Source: Pedobacter nanyangensis (lineage in GTDB: Bacteria > Bacteroidota > Bacteroidia > Sphingobacteriales > Sphingobacteriaceae). From it: a stretch of 64,000 nt of DNA. The first letter of the stretch is position 1. Each line of letters begins with the position of its first letter. The position numbers were made by a program, and so were the translations under genes. Where the stretch lies: NCBI RefSeq assembly GCF_003313505.1, contig NZ_QMHO01000001.1:372001-436000 (forward strand), written 5' to 3'. This document shows, piece by piece, positions 9,777 through 19,032 of the stretch. The notes under the pieces were generated by a model. It ran no database searches, had not been told where the DNA came from, and worked only from the letters and a program-made list of their open reading frames with translations.

Positions 9777-9818
9777 TAAACATAAAAGGGGACGAATATT
9801 CGTCCCCTTTTATGTTTA
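9777..9818. terminator. 42-bp perfect palindrome, terminator of rimP-nusA-infB
   Basis: Bases 9777-9797 are the exact reverse complement of 9798-9818, with no unpaired loop base. The core is GGGGACGAATATTCGTCCCC, flanked by A and T runs. It lies 14 bp beyond the infB stop codon on the minus strand and has U-rich ends in both directions, as for a bidirectional rho-independent terminator. A stem this long without a mismatch is unusual. Confidence 0.85.
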
Positions 9819-9832
9819 TAATTTGGTAAACC

Positions 9833-12808
9833 TTACAGTTTACGTTTTACTTCTACTTGTTCGTAAGCTTCCACAATATCCCCTACTTCAATATTATTAA
9901 AGTTTTGGATATTCAAGCCACATTCGTAACCTTTAGAAACTTCTTTCACATCGTCTTTAAAGCGTTTCAATGAAGCTAGCTCGCCAGTGTAAATTACCAC
10001 CCCATCACGTACGATACGGATTTTGCTGTTTCTGGTAATCTTACCATCCAACACCATACATCCTGCAATGGTACCCACTTTAGAGATTTTAAAGGTTTCC
10101 CTGATTTCTACGTTAGCCACAATCTTCTCTTCAAACTCTGGTGCCAACATACCTTCCATGGCGGTTTTAATTTCGTTGATGGCATCGTAGATGATCGAGT
10201 ACAGGCGGATATCGATCTGCTCTTGCTCTGCCAATTTACGCGCACCTGCCGAAGGGCGAACCTGGAAACCTACGATGATCGCATCAGAAGCTGAGGCTAA
10301 CAATACGTCGGATTCTGAAATCTGTCCTACACCTTTGCTGATGATATTGATCTGGATTTCCTCGGTAGAAAGTTTTAGCAACGAATCGGCCAGCGCTTCG
10401 ATAGAACCATCCACGTCACCTTTGATGATCAAGTTAAGCTCCTTGAAGTTGCCAATTGCTAAACGACGGCCAATTTCTGCCAAGGTAATATGTTTCTGTG
10501 TACGTAAGCCTTGTTCACGCATTAACTGTAAGCGTTTGTTGGCAATGTCCCTGGCTTCGGTTTCGCTTTCCAAGGCGTTAAACCTATCACCCGCAGTTGG
10601 TGCACCCGACATCCCTAATACCTGAACTGGTACCGAAGGCCCTGCTTCACTTACTTTAGCGCCACGCTCGTTGAACAATGCTTTTACCCTTCCGCTGTAG
10701 CTGCCCGCCAAAATTGGATCTCCAACTTTTAAAGTACCGCCTTGTACCAAAACAGTTGTCACAATACCGCGTCCTTTATCAAGCGTAGCTTCAATAACAG
10801 TTCCTGTGGCTCGCTTATCGGGGTTTGCTTTTAATTCCAATAATTCGGCCTCGAGCAGTACTTTATCCAATAGCAGGTCAACATTTAAACCGCTTTTACT
10901 TGAAATTTCCTGCGATTGGTATTTACCGCCCCAATCCTCAACCAAAATATTCATGGTTGATAACTGTTCGCGGATTCGGTCTGAGTTGGCGCCTGGCTTA
11001 TCAATTTTGGTGAATGCAAATACCAAAGGTACGCCCGCAGCCTGGGCATGGTTAATGGCCTCTTTGGTTTGGGGCATCACGGCATCGTCGGCAGCTACCA
11101 CAATAATGGCAATATCTGCTACTTTAGCACCACGTGCACGCATGGCAGTAAAGGCTTCGTGGCCAGGTGTATCCAAGAACGTAATTTCTTTACCGGCACT
11201 CGTAGTTACTTTATAGGCACCAATGTGCTGTGTAATACCACCGGCTTCACCAGCAACTACATTTGCCTTACGGATATAATCCAGCAATGAGGTTTTACCG
11301 TGATCCACGTGTCCCATAATGGTTACCACAGGTACACGAGGAACCAGATCCTCTTCTGCATCTAGCTCTTCAATGTTGATGTCTTCCTCTTCGTCTGGTT
11401 TTACGAACTGAACTTCGTAGCCAAACTCATCGGCAACAATCGTTAAGGTTTCGGCATCTAAGCGTTGGTTAATCGAAACAAACATCCCTAGGCTCATACA
11501 GGTTCCAATAACTTTGGTTACCGGTACGTCTATCATGTTTGCCAATTCGTTGGCGGTAACAAACTCCGTTACTTTCAACACTTTTGATTGCAATTCTTCC
11601 TCTAAAGCTGCCTCTTCCGCTGAAAGCGCCACATCGTCTCTTTTTTGACGACGAAGCTTGGCTCTTTGGGCAAATTTACCCGACTTACCTGCACCGCTTA
11701 AACGGGCAAGGGTTGCCTTAATTTGATCTTGTATTTCTTTCTCGGTTGGCTCCTCTTTTGGAGTATTTCCCGCAGCAGCGTTTCTATTTCCTTGATAACC
11801 TGGGCGGCTATTATTTCTGTTTCCTTGGTAGCCGCCACCCTGGCCGCCGCCGGGGCGGTTATTGCCGCCTTGATAAGGAGGTCTTTGACCACCGCCTTGC
11901 TGATTACCTCCGGGTGTGCCTGTACTTTGCTGGCCTTGTTGATGGCCGGTTCCTGGAGCTCCTGGTGTTTTTTTACGCTTACGTTTACGTCTGGCAGCCT
12001 CACTATCGCTAGACGAAGAAGCCACAGGCTGATTTCTACGATCTGGCGTAGTTGGCAATTCAATTTTACCAATGATGTTTGGCCCAGATAATTTTACCGA
12101 TCTGGCTTTAATCACTTCGTCCTTTGGCGCTTCTGGTTTTGCTGGCGATGGCGCTGGTGCCGGCACTGGTTTTTCCTCAACAGGTTTTACTGGCTCAGGC
12201 TTTGCTGCAACAGGTTCCTCAGCTTTAACCACTGGGGCAGCTGGTTTTTCTTCAACCTTTGGCGGTTCCACCGGCTTTTCCTCTTTGGCTGCCGGCGCTA
12301 CTGGCTCTTCCTTTTTAGGCTGACGATTTTTAGGATTCAGATTGTTAAGATCAATCTTTCCTATCACTTTCACGCCCGGCAATGAAGAATCATCCGCATT
12401 TTCAACGGGCTTGCTCTCTACAGGTTTTGCGGCTTCTTTTTCAGGTTCAGCAGGTTTTTCGGCCGCAGGTTTCTCTACTGGCGGCGTATATTGATGAAGA
12501 TTTTTAATTAATACACCTTCATTTTCAAAATCCTGATTTCTTTTTGCAGGTTCAGGAGCTTTCTCTGTTGTTACTTCAGGTTCATCACGACGAATTTTGC
12601 CAATAACTATTTGGTTAGCCTCCTCTTTAACTATTTTATCTCCCTGAAACTCTCTCAACAAGACATTGTACATCTCTCCAGAAAGCTTAGTATTGGGCTT
12701 ATTATCCACAGCATAGCCCTTCTTCCCAAGGAATTCTACCGCGGTAGCTAATCCTATGTTAAGCTCTTTTGCTGCTTTTAATAACATTATTGTTTTGTCG
12801 TCTGACAT
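9833..12808 (-). CDS. infB: Translation initiation factor IF-2
   Basis: A 991-residue GTPase that brings initiator tRNA to the 30S subunit. The G-domain motifs are intact: [11 protein letters not shown] at about residue 498, DTPGHEAF, and FTKID. The four C-terminal domains follow, ending in [15 protein letters not shown]. The N-terminus has the IF2-N domain ([20 protein letters not shown]). It is followed by a long Pro/Ala/Glu/Lys-rich segment and then a Gly/Gln/Asn/Arg-rich stretch (about 280-350), so it is longer than the E. coli protein (890 residues). It is the last gene of the rimP-nusA-infB operon, 70 bp after nusA, and ends just before a 42-bp palindrome. Confidence 0.99.
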   Translation of the reverse strand: MSDDKTIMLLKAAKELNIGLATAVEFLGKKGYAVDNKPNTKLSGEMYNVLLREFQGDKIVKEEANQIVIGKIRRDEPEVTTEKAPEPAKRNQDFENEGVLIKNLHQYTPPVEKPAAEKPAEPEKEAAKPVESKPVENADDSSLPGVKVIGKIDLNNLNPKNRQPKKEEPVAPAAKEEKPVEPPKVEEKPAAPVVKAEEPVAAKPEPVKPVEEKPVPAPAPSPAKPEAPKDEVIKARSVKLSGPNIIGKIELPTTPDRRNQPVASSSSDSEAARRKRKRKKTPGAPGTGHQQGQQSTGTPGGNQQGGGQRPPYQGGNNRPGGGQGGGYQGNRNNSRPGYQGNRNAAAGNTPKEEPTEKEIQDQIKATLARLSGAGKSGKFAQRAKLRRQKRDDVALSAEEAALEEELQSKVLKVTEFVTANELANMIDVPVTKVIGTCMSLGMFVSINQRLDAETLTIVADEFGYEVQFVKPDEEEDINIEELDAEEDLVPRVPVVTIMGHVDHGKTSLLDYIRKANVVAGEAGGITQHIGAYKVTTSAGKEITFLDTPGHEAFTAMRARGAKVADIAIIVVAADDAVMPQTKEAINHAQAAGVPLVFAFTKIDKPGANSDRIREQLSTMNILVEDWGGKYQSQEISSKSGLNVDLLLDKVLLEAELLELKANPDKRATGTVIEATLDKGRGIVTTVLVQGGTLKVGDPILAGSYSGRVKALFNERGAKVSEAGPSVPVQVLGMSGAPTAGDRFNALESETEARDIANKRLQLMREQGLRTQKHITLAEIGRRLAIGNFKELNLIIKGDVDGSIEALADSLLKLSTEEIQINIISKGVGQISESDVLLASASDAIIVGFQVRPSAGARKLAEQEQIDIRLYSIIYDAINEIKTAMEGMLAPEFEEKIVANVEIRETFKISKVGTIAGCMVLDGKITRNSKIRIVRDGVVIYTGELASLKRFKDDVKEVSKGYECGLNIQNFNNIEVGDIVEAYEQVEVKRKL

Positions 12809-12878
12809 TTATTATCCTGTTTTTTTTACTAATTATACAAAAGTAACGTTTATTCTTATTAATTCAAGTATCTGGTGT

Positions 12879-14114
12879 TTATTCAAATTCTGATTTTAGA
12901 ATAGCAACTACTTCCTTAATGGTTTCTTCTTCTAAGTCGGTACGTTTTACCAGTTCGTCCACAGATAAAGCTAATACACTTTTTGCGGTATCAAGGCCTA
13001 TCGCTTTCAACTCATCAATGATCCAACTATCAATTTCATCCGAGAATTCTTCAATGTCCACATCCTCGTCTTCTTCATCGGCTTCGCGATATACATCTAT
13101 TTCATAGCCGGTTAACTTGCCCGCAAGTTTAATATTGTGGCCTCCACGTCCTATAGCCAACGACACTTGGTCTGGCTTTAGGTACACTGAAGCGTGTTTC
13201 GTTTCATCGTCTAATTTAATAGAAGTGATTTTGGCAGGGCTTAATGCACGTTGTATATATAACGAAATATTGTTGGTAAAGTTGATGACATCGATATTTT
13301 CGTTTTTCAGCTCTCTTACGATACCGTGGATACGGGATCCTTTCATGCCCACACAAGCGCCTACCGGATCAATCCTGTCATCATAGGATTCTACGGCAAC
13401 TTTGGCACGCTCTCCTGGTTCACGGACAATTTTTTTGATGGTGATCAGTCCGTCAAAAATCTCTGGCACTTCAAGTTCGAACAAACGTTGCAGGAACTCA
13501 GGGGCAACCCTCGAGATGATGATTTTAGGGGTAGCGTTTACCATATCCACCTTAGCGATCACGGCTTTTACAGAATCTCCCTTTTTGAAATAATCGGCAG
13601 GAATTTGTTCTGTTTTAGGCATCAATAATTCGTTGCCCTCGTCATCAAGTACCAAGGTTTCTTTTTTCCAAACTTGGTAAACTTCGCCCGTCACAATCTC
13701 GCCTACCCTATCTTTATATTTCTTGAAGATTTCATCCTTTTCCAGCTCCAATACTTTAGATACAAGCGTTTGACGGGCAGCTAAAATTGCTCTACGGCCA
13801 AAGCTTTCTAAGGTAATCTGCTCGATGTAATCATCGCCCACTTCTAAATCCGGATCGTATTGGTGAACTTCTGCAAGCTCGATTTCCAAATCATCATCTT
13901 CAGAAAAACCGTCTTCCATTACCTTTCTGGTTCTCCAGATCTCTAAGTCTCCGTTATCTGGGTTCACAATTACGTCGCAGTTTTCATCAGTTCCGTACTT
14001 TTTACGCAACATACTGCGAAACACCTCTTCCAATACGCTAATTACTGTAGGGCGGTCGATATTCTTGAAGTCTTTAAACTCCTGAAAAGAATCGATTAAA
14101 TTAATATTGTTCAT
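12879..14114 (-). CDS. nusA: Transcription termination/antitermination factor NusA
   Basis: A 411-residue RNA polymerase-binding factor. The N-terminal domain (INLIDSFQEFKDFKNIDRPT) is followed by an S1 domain around residues 135-200 (IVTGEVYQV). Two KH domains follow, with the motifs VGACVGMKGSRI and VSLAIGRGGHNIKLA. The tail (about 365-411) is an acidic linker and a single helix-hairpin-helix-like segment (LKAIGLDTAKSVLALSVDEL). It is shorter than E. coli NusA (495) because the second acidic repeat is absent, which is usual outside proteobacteria. The stop is 2 bp from the rimP stop-start junction, so it sits tightly in the operon. NusA changes hairpin-dependent termination, which makes the hairpin ahead of rimP notable. 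Confidence 0.99.
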   Translation of the reverse strand: MNNINLIDSFQEFKDFKNIDRPTVISVLEEVFRSMLRKKYGTDENCDVIVNPDNGDLEIWRTRKVMEDGFSEDDDLEIELAEVHQYDPDLEVGDDYIEQITLESFGRRAILAARQTLVSKVLELEKDEIFKKYKDRVGEIVTGEVYQVWKKETLVLDDEGNELLMPKTEQIPADYFKKGDSVKAVIAKVDMVNATPKIIISRVAPEFLQRLFELEVPEIFDGLITIKKIVREPGERAKVAVESYDDRIDPVGACVGMKGSRIHGIVRELKNENIDVINFTNNISLYIQRALSPAKITSIKLDDETKHASVYLKPDQVSLAIGRGGHNIKLAGKLTGYEIDVYREADEEDEDVDIEEFSDEIDSWIIDELKAIGLDTAKSVLALSVDELVKRTDLEEETIKEVVAILKSEFE

Positions 14115-14116
14115 TT

Positions 14117-14581
14117 TTACTTAAATGAAATTAAAACCTTTGTTTCTGTTATATCGTTCAATGCAATTTGGCTGTTGACCAATTGTATTTTTTTTCCTTT
14201 TTCTTTGATCTTCTCCTCTATGGTGATGGCGCTTTCGTTCACCGCTACCAGTTTTCCCTCTTTCTTATCGCCATTGGCCAGTTTAAGCCCAAGTTCGCGG
14301 CCAATATTTTTCACATATTGCCGATGTAGTTTTAGGGCTTCGCCCACGCCGGGAGAAGAAACTTCTAAATTATAGGCTGTTTCAATCGCATTTTCTTCCT
14401 CCAAATGGAAGCCTACATGCCTGCTAATAGCCACACAATCCTGTATGCTAATGCCTTGGTCGCCGTCAACGTGAATAACCAACTTGTTGTTTGGAAGCAT
14501 TTTAACCTCCACCAAAAACAAATCTGGCCTATCCGCAATTTTCTCTTCTACCAGTTCAGCAACTCTCTTTTCTACTTGCAT
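14117..14581 (-). CDS. rimP: Ribosome maturation factor RimP
   Basis: A 154-residue protein needed for 30S assembly. The N-terminal domain has VEKRVAELVEEKI, then LVIHVDGDQGISIQDCVAIS and YNLEVSSPGVGEALK, which are RimP hallmarks. The C-terminal SH3-like domain follows. I start it at the ATG at 14581. A frame extension to an ATG at 14647 exists, but it would run through the strong hairpin at 14603-14630 and begin upstream of the predicted transcription start near 14641, so it is not credible. First gene of rimP-nusA-infB, with 2 bp between it and nusA. Confidence 0.97.
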   Translation of the reverse strand: MQVEKRVAELVEEKIADRPDLFLVEVKMLPNNKLVIHVDGDQGISIQDCVAISRHVGFHLEEENAIETAYNLEVSSPGVGEALKLHRQYVKNIGRELGLKLANGDKKEGKLVAVNESAITIEEKIKEKGKKIQLVNSQIALNDITETKVLISFK

Positions 14582-14602
14582 TTTGTTATTTTTTGCTAAA
14601 TA

Positions 14603-14630
14603 AAAAGAGGGGACACTCGTCCCCTCTTTT
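14603..14630 (-). terminator. Hairpin with U tract in the rimP leader
   Basis: Two 12-base arms (14603-14614 and 14619-14630) pair perfectly around a 4-base loop, and on the minus strand the stem is followed by a run of T. It looks like a rho-independent terminator. It starts about 11 nt after the predicted transcription start and ends 21 nt before the rimP ATG. It could terminate transcripts from the upstream barrel gene, attenuate the rimP operon, or protect the 5' end. Confidence 0.75.
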
Positions 14631-14644
14631 CTTGTTTTGCTCTG

Positions 14645-14675
14645 CAAAGATACAAAAATATTTTAAAGCCACAAA
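14645..14675 (-). promoter_or_regulatory. Promoter of rimP-nusA-infB
   Basis: On the minus strand TTTG (14672-14675), 19 nt, TATCTTTG (14645-14652) is an exact match to the Bacteroidota housekeeping promoter. Transcription would start near 14641, giving a leader of about 60 nt before the ATG at 14581 that contains the hairpin. Confidence 0.75.
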
Positions 14676-14740
14676 GCCTTGTCCACTTATATAGAACAAA
14701 TAGAGAGATTTAGCGCAGGTAAATGCGCTGTTTGCAGCCG

Positions 14741-15418
14741 CTAAAAATTAAATCTGGCACCCAGGGAAACATCTAGTCTGCTCAAATTTTCCCGTTGGTT
14801 ATCTTCCAGTTTTCGAACCTCCGATACCCCCATGCCTTCTACGGTAATTTTGCTCAAAGAGCCCCCAACCATTGACAGTTGCGCTCCCAAAGCCAAATAT
14901 TTAGTAACCTTCACATCATAAGCGGCATCTATTGCCGCCCCAAATGTGCTCCCCGTTAACTTAACTGGTATATTTCCTATAGAGGAGTTATCACGATGGC
15001 CCAGGTAACCCATTCCCAAACCAAACACAAAAGTGTGAACATTACTTGCACTGGATTTTTTGGCCGAAAAACTTGGGCCAACAAAAGTGGTGGTCAGGTG
15101 GTCACTGATCGATACCCTGGCATCTTCAAATGTTGAAAACCCGCTGTTTGAGCTTTTAAACTGGTTAAATTTAAGTCCAAGCCCCCATGATTTTACAAAA
15201 TAGGTGGCATCAATACCGTAGTGGTATCCCGATTTTAATGCTCCAACATAGTCTCGATCCTCGGCGGGAACTTCCGAAGATGTTTTGGCCAGCATTTGGC
15301 TAAATCCGCCATTGAAGGCGATGCGAAAACGTTGGACATTTAAAGCTGTAGAAGCTGTTTGTTGAGCGCTGGCGTTAAAGGCCCATACCGTTAATAAAAC
15401 GGCGAATAATTTCTTCAT
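14741..15418 (-). CDS. Outer-membrane beta-barrel protein, function unknown
   Basis: A 225-residue secreted protein. The signal peptide MKKLFAVLLTVWAFNASAQ ends at residue 19. The rest alternates hydrophobic and polar residues in beta-strand fashion, with many glycines and aromatic residues, and ends LDVSLGARFNF, a terminal phenylalanine typical of outer-membrane barrels. The size fits an OmpW/OmpX-like eight-stranded barrel. I start at the ATG at 15418; the 21 extra codons reaching 15481 precede an obvious signal peptide and are not needed. It lies 68 bp after the MFS gene on the same strand. No specific function can be assigned. Confidence 0.75.
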   Translation of the reverse strand: MKKLFAVLLTVWAFNASAQQTASTALNVQRFRIAFNGGFSQMLAKTSSEVPAEDRDYVGALKSGYHYGIDATYFVKSWGLGLKFNQFKSSNSGFSTFEDARVSISDHLTTTFVGPSFSAKKSSASNVHTFVFGLGMGYLGHRDNSSIGNIPVKLTGSTFGAAIDAAYDVKVTKYLALGAQLSMVGGSLSKITVEGMGVSEVRKLEDNQRENLSRLDVSLGARFNF

Positions 15419-15486
15419 AAAATGAATAAGTTTTTTGTCTTGGTTTTTATTGGCTGAAGATAGTAAAATTGTTTCCACCAAAGAAG

Positions 15487-16749
15487 TTAATGCTCAACCA
15501 CAGGAGAACTGTTTGGCATTTTAGCCATTTTGGCCTCCACAATTTTATTCACCCTGCTCATTAACCAGATACTGATGATGCCAATCACCACAATTACATA
15601 GGCCACCATATCATAATGCTCCAAAGGCTGTCCTTTGCCTTTTGAGGTTACGATAAGACCCGCAGCAATAGACGCCACTCCGCCAGCAATTTGCTGCAGG
15701 GAGGTATTAATGCTCATGAAAGCGCCCCGATCCTGGGGTTCTGGAATGGCAGAGGTTAGGGCCTGCGAAGGAATCATGCGGCTCATCACGCCCATCATCA
15801 TCAACACGTTGATTAGCACCACCACCAAAAATGGCGTAACCGAAAGATTGGTATAAATTACACACATTACCATCATCCAAATGGAGGCCAAGGTAAAGAT
15901 CTTCATCTTGCTGATCTTGTCGCTCAATTTTCCAATCATGGGCAGGATAATGAGCGAACTCAAGCCCGCTACCATAAAGAGCATGGGCAGCTGGTTTTCG
16001 GTAATGCCAAGGTTATTGATGGCAAAGGCACTCCCAAAGGGCATCATCATAAAGCCGCCAATGGAAAGTAGGGCGGTTGAAGTAAATCCTATGCGATGTT
16101 TCTTTTGTTTGATGGTGTGCCACAAATGGGCGAGGGCTGTTTTTTCTTTTTTAAGGAAAAGATGTTCGGTTACGGGCCTCAGCTTGATGGCAATAAAAAC
16201 ACCAGCAACAATGGCCAAAGCTACGACCAACCAAAACGGCGCTTCCCATCCCCATAAATTTGCCAAATAAAGCCCAATAGGAACTCCTAGCACCTGACTG
16301 GCCCCAAACGCCATTTGTACAAAGCCCATTACCCGGCCCCGCTGCTGCAAGCTAAACAAGTCGGTTATAATGGCCATGCCTATTGAGCTGATCACTCCTC
16401 CAAAAATCCCTGTGATGATGCGGGCGGCCACCAATTGTGCGTAGGTATGAGCCAGGCCACAAAAAACAGTCCCCAATATAAAGCCAGCATAAAAGAACAA
16501 TAACAGTTTTTTTCGGTCAAACTGATCGGCAAAACCCGCTGTGAGCAAACCCGAAACACCGGCACTTAACGCATAGGCCGAAACCACCACAGCAAACTCC
16601 TTAGGACTGAGGCTCAGCGACTTCATCAAAATATCGCCCAATGGCGACATCACCATAAAATCAAGAATAACGGTAAATTGCGTTACCGCCAGTAAAAAAA
16701 TCACTAATTTCTGATAGCTGGTGAAGGTACTTGTTTTTTGTTCAGACAT
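15487..16749 (-). CDS. MFS transporter (drug efflux-like)
   Basis: A 420-residue inner-membrane protein with about 12 helices. The first cytoplasmic loop has the MFS motif A form GFADQFDRKKLL between helices 2 and 3. Helix 1 carries TQFTVILDFMVMSPLGDILM, a D-containing start common in drug:H+ antiporters (DHA1, AraJ/YdhP-like). Helix 5 has GASQVLGVPIGLYL, close to the antiporter motif C. The likely role is proton-coupled efflux of a small molecule; the substrate is unknown. It has its own strong promoter 14 nt ahead of the ATG. Confidence 0.88.
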   Translation of the reverse strand: MSEQKTSTFTSYQKLVIFLLAVTQFTVILDFMVMSPLGDILMKSLSLSPKEFAVVVSAYALSAGVSGLLTAGFADQFDRKKLLLFFYAGFILGTVFCGLAHTYAQLVAARIITGIFGGVISSIGMAIITDLFSLQQRGRVMGFVQMAFGASQVLGVPIGLYLANLWGWEAPFWLVVALAIVAGVFIAIKLRPVTEHLFLKKEKTALAHLWHTIKQKKHRIGFTSTALLSIGGFMMMPFGSAFAINNLGITENQLPMLFMVAGLSSLIILPMIGKLSDKISKMKIFTLASIWMMVMCVIYTNLSVTPFLVVVLINVLMMMGVMSRMIPSQALTSAIPEPQDRGAFMSINTSLQQIAGGVASIAAGLIVTSKGKGQPLEHYDMVAYVIVVIGIISIWLMSRVNKIVEAKMAKMPNSSPVVEH

Positions 16750-16766
16750 GGGAGGGCTTTAGCCGC

Positions 16767-16800
16767 CAAAGATAGCAATCTTCACTAACTAATGTTCAAA
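16767..16800 (-). promoter_or_regulatory. Promoter of the MFS transporter gene
   Basis: Minus strand: TTTG (16797-16800), 22 nt, TATCTTTG (16767-16774), an exact consensus match. The predicted start near 16763 leaves a 14-nt leader. Confidence 0.7.
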
Positions 16801-16812
16801 ATAGACCTGCCG

Positions 16813-17232
16813 CTATCGGCTCAATCTTTTCTCCTGCATTTTAGGGTTATGCCCCAAATCAGCGCGAAGGATATCTCTGGTTTTTCCGAAGCTTGAGTTC
16901 AATACCGTTTGTACCACATAAGTGGTGCCTTTTGAAAATGGTTGGTGGGGTTTAAACACAAGTACCTTGTTTTGGACCTGCAAACTTCCCGTCACCATAC
17001 GATCTTTTAATTCCCGGCCGTCATCTTGCACCACAACATTCAGTAGAGTTTTGGCAAAAGCAGTATCGGCTACGTATTTATGGAGCTGGAAAAGGTTGGC
17101 ATCTTCTATCCCGCTAAGCTCAATCTGGCTACTATCGGCCGAAAAATGGATGTCTAATTTTTTATCTCCCTTGAAAAAACAAGCGCTAAAAATTAAACAA
17201 CATGCAATAATTAGTGTTATTTTGCTGAACAT
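16813..17232 (-). CDS. Putative lipoprotein, function unknown
   Basis: A 139-residue protein with a lipoprotein signal: hydrophobic LIIACCLIF followed by the lipobox FSAC, with the cysteine at residue 18. The mature part is beta-rich; the segment KVLVFKPHQPFSKGTTYVVQ resembles bacterial Ig-like (Big_5 type) strands, where proteins describe a stretch that 'starts' and 'holds' a fold. No catalytic motif is visible. It starts 14 bp from the start of the divergent holin-like gene, so their promoters must overlap. It is probably anchored in the periplasmic or outer membrane. Confidence 0.65.
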   Translation of the reverse strand: MFSKITLIIACCLIFSACFFKGDKKLDIHFSADSSQIELSGIEDANLFQLHKYVADTAFAKTLLNVVVQDDGRELKDRMVTGSLQVQNKVLVFKPHQPFSKGTTYVVQTVLNSSFGKTRDILRADLGHNPKMQEKRLSR

Positions 17233-17246
17233 TTAACGAAGTTACT

Positions 17247-17597
17247 ATGATTAAACTAATTTTAGAAGTACTATTGATGGGCCTTGCCGTATTAATTGGG
17301 GCTTATTTAGTACCGGGCGTTAGTGTAGATGGCTATGGAAGCGCCATTATTGCCGCTCTTTTAATTGCCGCAGCTAACGCTACCATAGGTTTGGTATTGC
17401 GGGTGTTTACTTTTGTGTTAAACTTTTTAACCTTGGGCCTGGTATCATTCATCATTTCAGTGCTGATGATCTTGTTGGTTGATAGCTGGATGACGGGATT
17501 TAACACTTCGGGTTTTTTCTCGGCCGCTATCTTAGCCATTGCGGTTACGGTAATCAAAATGATTTTGGATGCCGCTTTTGGCACGGCCGAGTCGTAA
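17247..17597 (+). CDS. Phage holin family 4-like membrane protein (DUF/PF04020 type)
   Basis: A 116-residue, four-helix membrane protein. The sequence MGLAVLIGAYLVPGVSVDGY, then an Ala-rich helix, NFLTLGLVSFIISVLMILLV and a final amphipathic helix match the small '4-TMS holin' family found on many bacterial chromosomes (similar to YvlD). Despite the family name there is no phage module here, so a membrane-stress or unknown role is more likely than lysis. It is transcribed alone, away from the lipoprotein gene, and ends before a possible hairpin at 17604-17634. Confidence 0.85.
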   Translation: MIKLILEVLLMGLAVLIGAYLVPGVSVDGYGSAIIAALLIAAANATIGLVLRVFTFVLNFLTLGLVSFIISVLMILLVDSWMTGFNTSGFFSAAILAIAVTVIKMILDAAFGTAES

Positions 17598-17603
17598 CCA
17601 GAG

Positions 17604-17634
17604 CCCTTCTTTGGCTAGAAAAGCCGAAGAAGGG
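17604..17634. terminator. Possible hairpin between convergent genes
   Basis: Arms 17604-17616 and 17622-17634 pair with one G-T wobble around a 5-base loop, shortly after the holin-like gene. No good U tract follows on either strand, so termination is uncertain. Confidence 0.4.
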
Positions 17635-17669
17635 CCGGATTAAATACAGCAAAACAGCTTTAGCGCAAA

Positions 17670-18809
17670 TTAGCCCAGTACACTCCTGCTGATTACCACT
17701 TTCTGTATTTCGGAAGTGCCCTCATAGATTTGTGTAATCTTGGCGTCGCGCATCAATCGCTCTACGTGATATTCTTTTACAAAGCCATAGCCTCCATGGA
17801 TTTGTACGGCTTCGACGGTTACGTCCATGGCCACTTTGCTGGCATATAATTTGGCCATCGATCCTTCCAGTGTATATGGCAGTCCTTGGTCTTTTAGCCA
17901 AGCGGCACGGTACACCAACAATCTGGCGGCTTCTATCTGAGTAGCCATATCCGCAAGTTTAAACGCAATGGCCTGGTGGTCGGCAATGGGCTTTCCAAAA
18001 GCTTTGCGTTCTTTGGAATAGGCCAACGCCAGCTCATAAGCCCCTGCGGCAATGCCCAAAGCCTGCGCAGCAATGCCAATACGTCCGCCTTCCAAGGTTT
18101 TCATGGCAAACTTAAACCCGAAACCATCTTCACCAATGCGGTTCTCTTTAGGGACCTTTACGTCATTAAACATTAACGAATGGGTATCAGAACCACGAAT
18201 GCCCAATTTGTTTTCTTTGGGGCCTACGGTAAAGCCGGGAGTTCCTTTCTCTACAATAAAGGCATTGATGCCCTTATGTTTTAATTCTTTATGGGTTTGG
18301 GCAATTACCAGGTAAGTACTAGCGGTACCGCCATTGGTAATCCAGTTTTTGGTTCCGTTCAAAAGGTAATGATCGCCCTTGTCTTCGGCCGTAGTTTGCT
18401 GTGAGGTGGCATCAGATCCCGCTTCGGGTTCCGAAAGGCAAAAGGCGCCTATCTGGGTTCCGGCAGCCAAGGGCTTCAGATATTTTTCTTTCTGCGCTTC
18501 GGTGCCGTATTTTTCCAATCCATAACAAACCAGGGAGTTGTTTACGGAAACCACTACAGAAGCAGAGGCGTCTATCTTGGAGAGTTCTTCCATCACCAGG
18601 GCATAGGAAACGCTGTCCATACCTCCGCCATTGTACTTTGGATCAACCATCATCCCAAGAAATCCGAGCTCGCCAAGCTTTTTAACTTGTTCAGCCGGAA
18701 ATTTTTGATGTTCATCTCGGTCTATTACGCCGGGTTTTAATTCATTTTGGGCAAAATCTCTGGCGGCCTGCCTAATCATCTGCTGCTCTTCGCTTAGTTC
18801 AAAATGCAT
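17670..18809 (-). CDS. Acyl-CoA dehydrogenase
   Basis: A 379-residue FAD flavoenzyme that introduces the first double bond in fatty acyl-CoA or branched-chain acyl-CoA breakdown. The three-domain family layout is complete: an all-helical N-terminus (MHFELSEEQQMIRQAARDFA), the FAD-binding middle part with CLSEPEAGSDATSQ and YLLNGTKNWITNG, and the C-terminal part with GGRIGIAAQALGIA and QIHGGYGFVKEYHVER. It ends with ITQIYEGTSEIQKVVISR, where the glutamate of YEGTSEI is the catalytic base. It most resembles short-chain/butyryl-CoA dehydrogenases. It stands alone with its own promoter; the chain-length preference cannot be read reliably. Confidence 0.95.
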   Translation of the reverse strand: MHFELSEEQQMIRQAARDFAQNELKPGVIDRDEHQKFPAEQVKKLGELGFLGMMVDPKYNGGGMDSVSYALVMEELSKIDASASVVVSVNNSLVCYGLEKYGTEAQKEKYLKPLAAGTQIGAFCLSEPEAGSDATSQQTTAEDKGDHYLLNGTKNWITNGGTASTYLVIAQTHKELKHKGINAFIVEKGTPGFTVGPKENKLGIRGSDTHSLMFNDVKVPKENRIGEDGFGFKFAMKTLEGGRIGIAAQALGIAAGAYELALAYSKERKAFGKPIADHQAIAFKLADMATQIEAARLLVYRAAWLKDQGLPYTLEGSMAKLYASKVAMDVTVEAVQIHGGYGFVKEYHVERLMRDAKITQIYEGTSEIQKVVISRSVLG

Positions 18810-18832
18810 AAAAAGGTAAATTGGTTAGATTT

Positions 18833-18866
18833 CAAAGATAGCACTTTCCAAACAATACTATGCAAA
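18833..18866 (-). promoter_or_regulatory. Promoter of the acyl-CoA dehydrogenase gene
   Basis: Minus strand: TTTG (18863-18866), 22 nt, TATCTTTG (18833-18840). The predicted start near 18829 gives a leader of about 20 nt. Same architecture and spacing as the MFS promoter at 16767-16800. Confidence 0.65.
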
Positions 18867-19032
18867 CATAGCATTTATTTCCTGTGGGCGAGCTCAAAGT
18901 GCGGCCTTACTTTTTGGGAAAAACCATGCTCCATGAGTTATTGGGCCCGTCGCTAGAGTTTTGGCGCAGGCAACCTACAGGTCGAGGAAGAACAAACGGA
19001 ATGATGATGAAAACATCTCGAGTTAACGCCCG

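Noticed and set aside
11723..12323. Plus-strand frames opposite the infB N-terminal region
   Set aside because: They are shadows of the Pro/Ala/Lys/Gly-rich coding sequence on the minus strand; composition is repetitive and no family is recognisable.
14582..14647. Extended N-terminus for rimP starting at ATG 14647
   Set aside because: It crosses a strong hairpin and begins upstream of the predicted transcription start; RimP homologs begin at the 14581 position.
17247..17597. Holin-like gene as evidence of a prophage
   Set aside because: No integrase, capsid, lysin or other phage gene is nearby, and the family is common on chromosomes.
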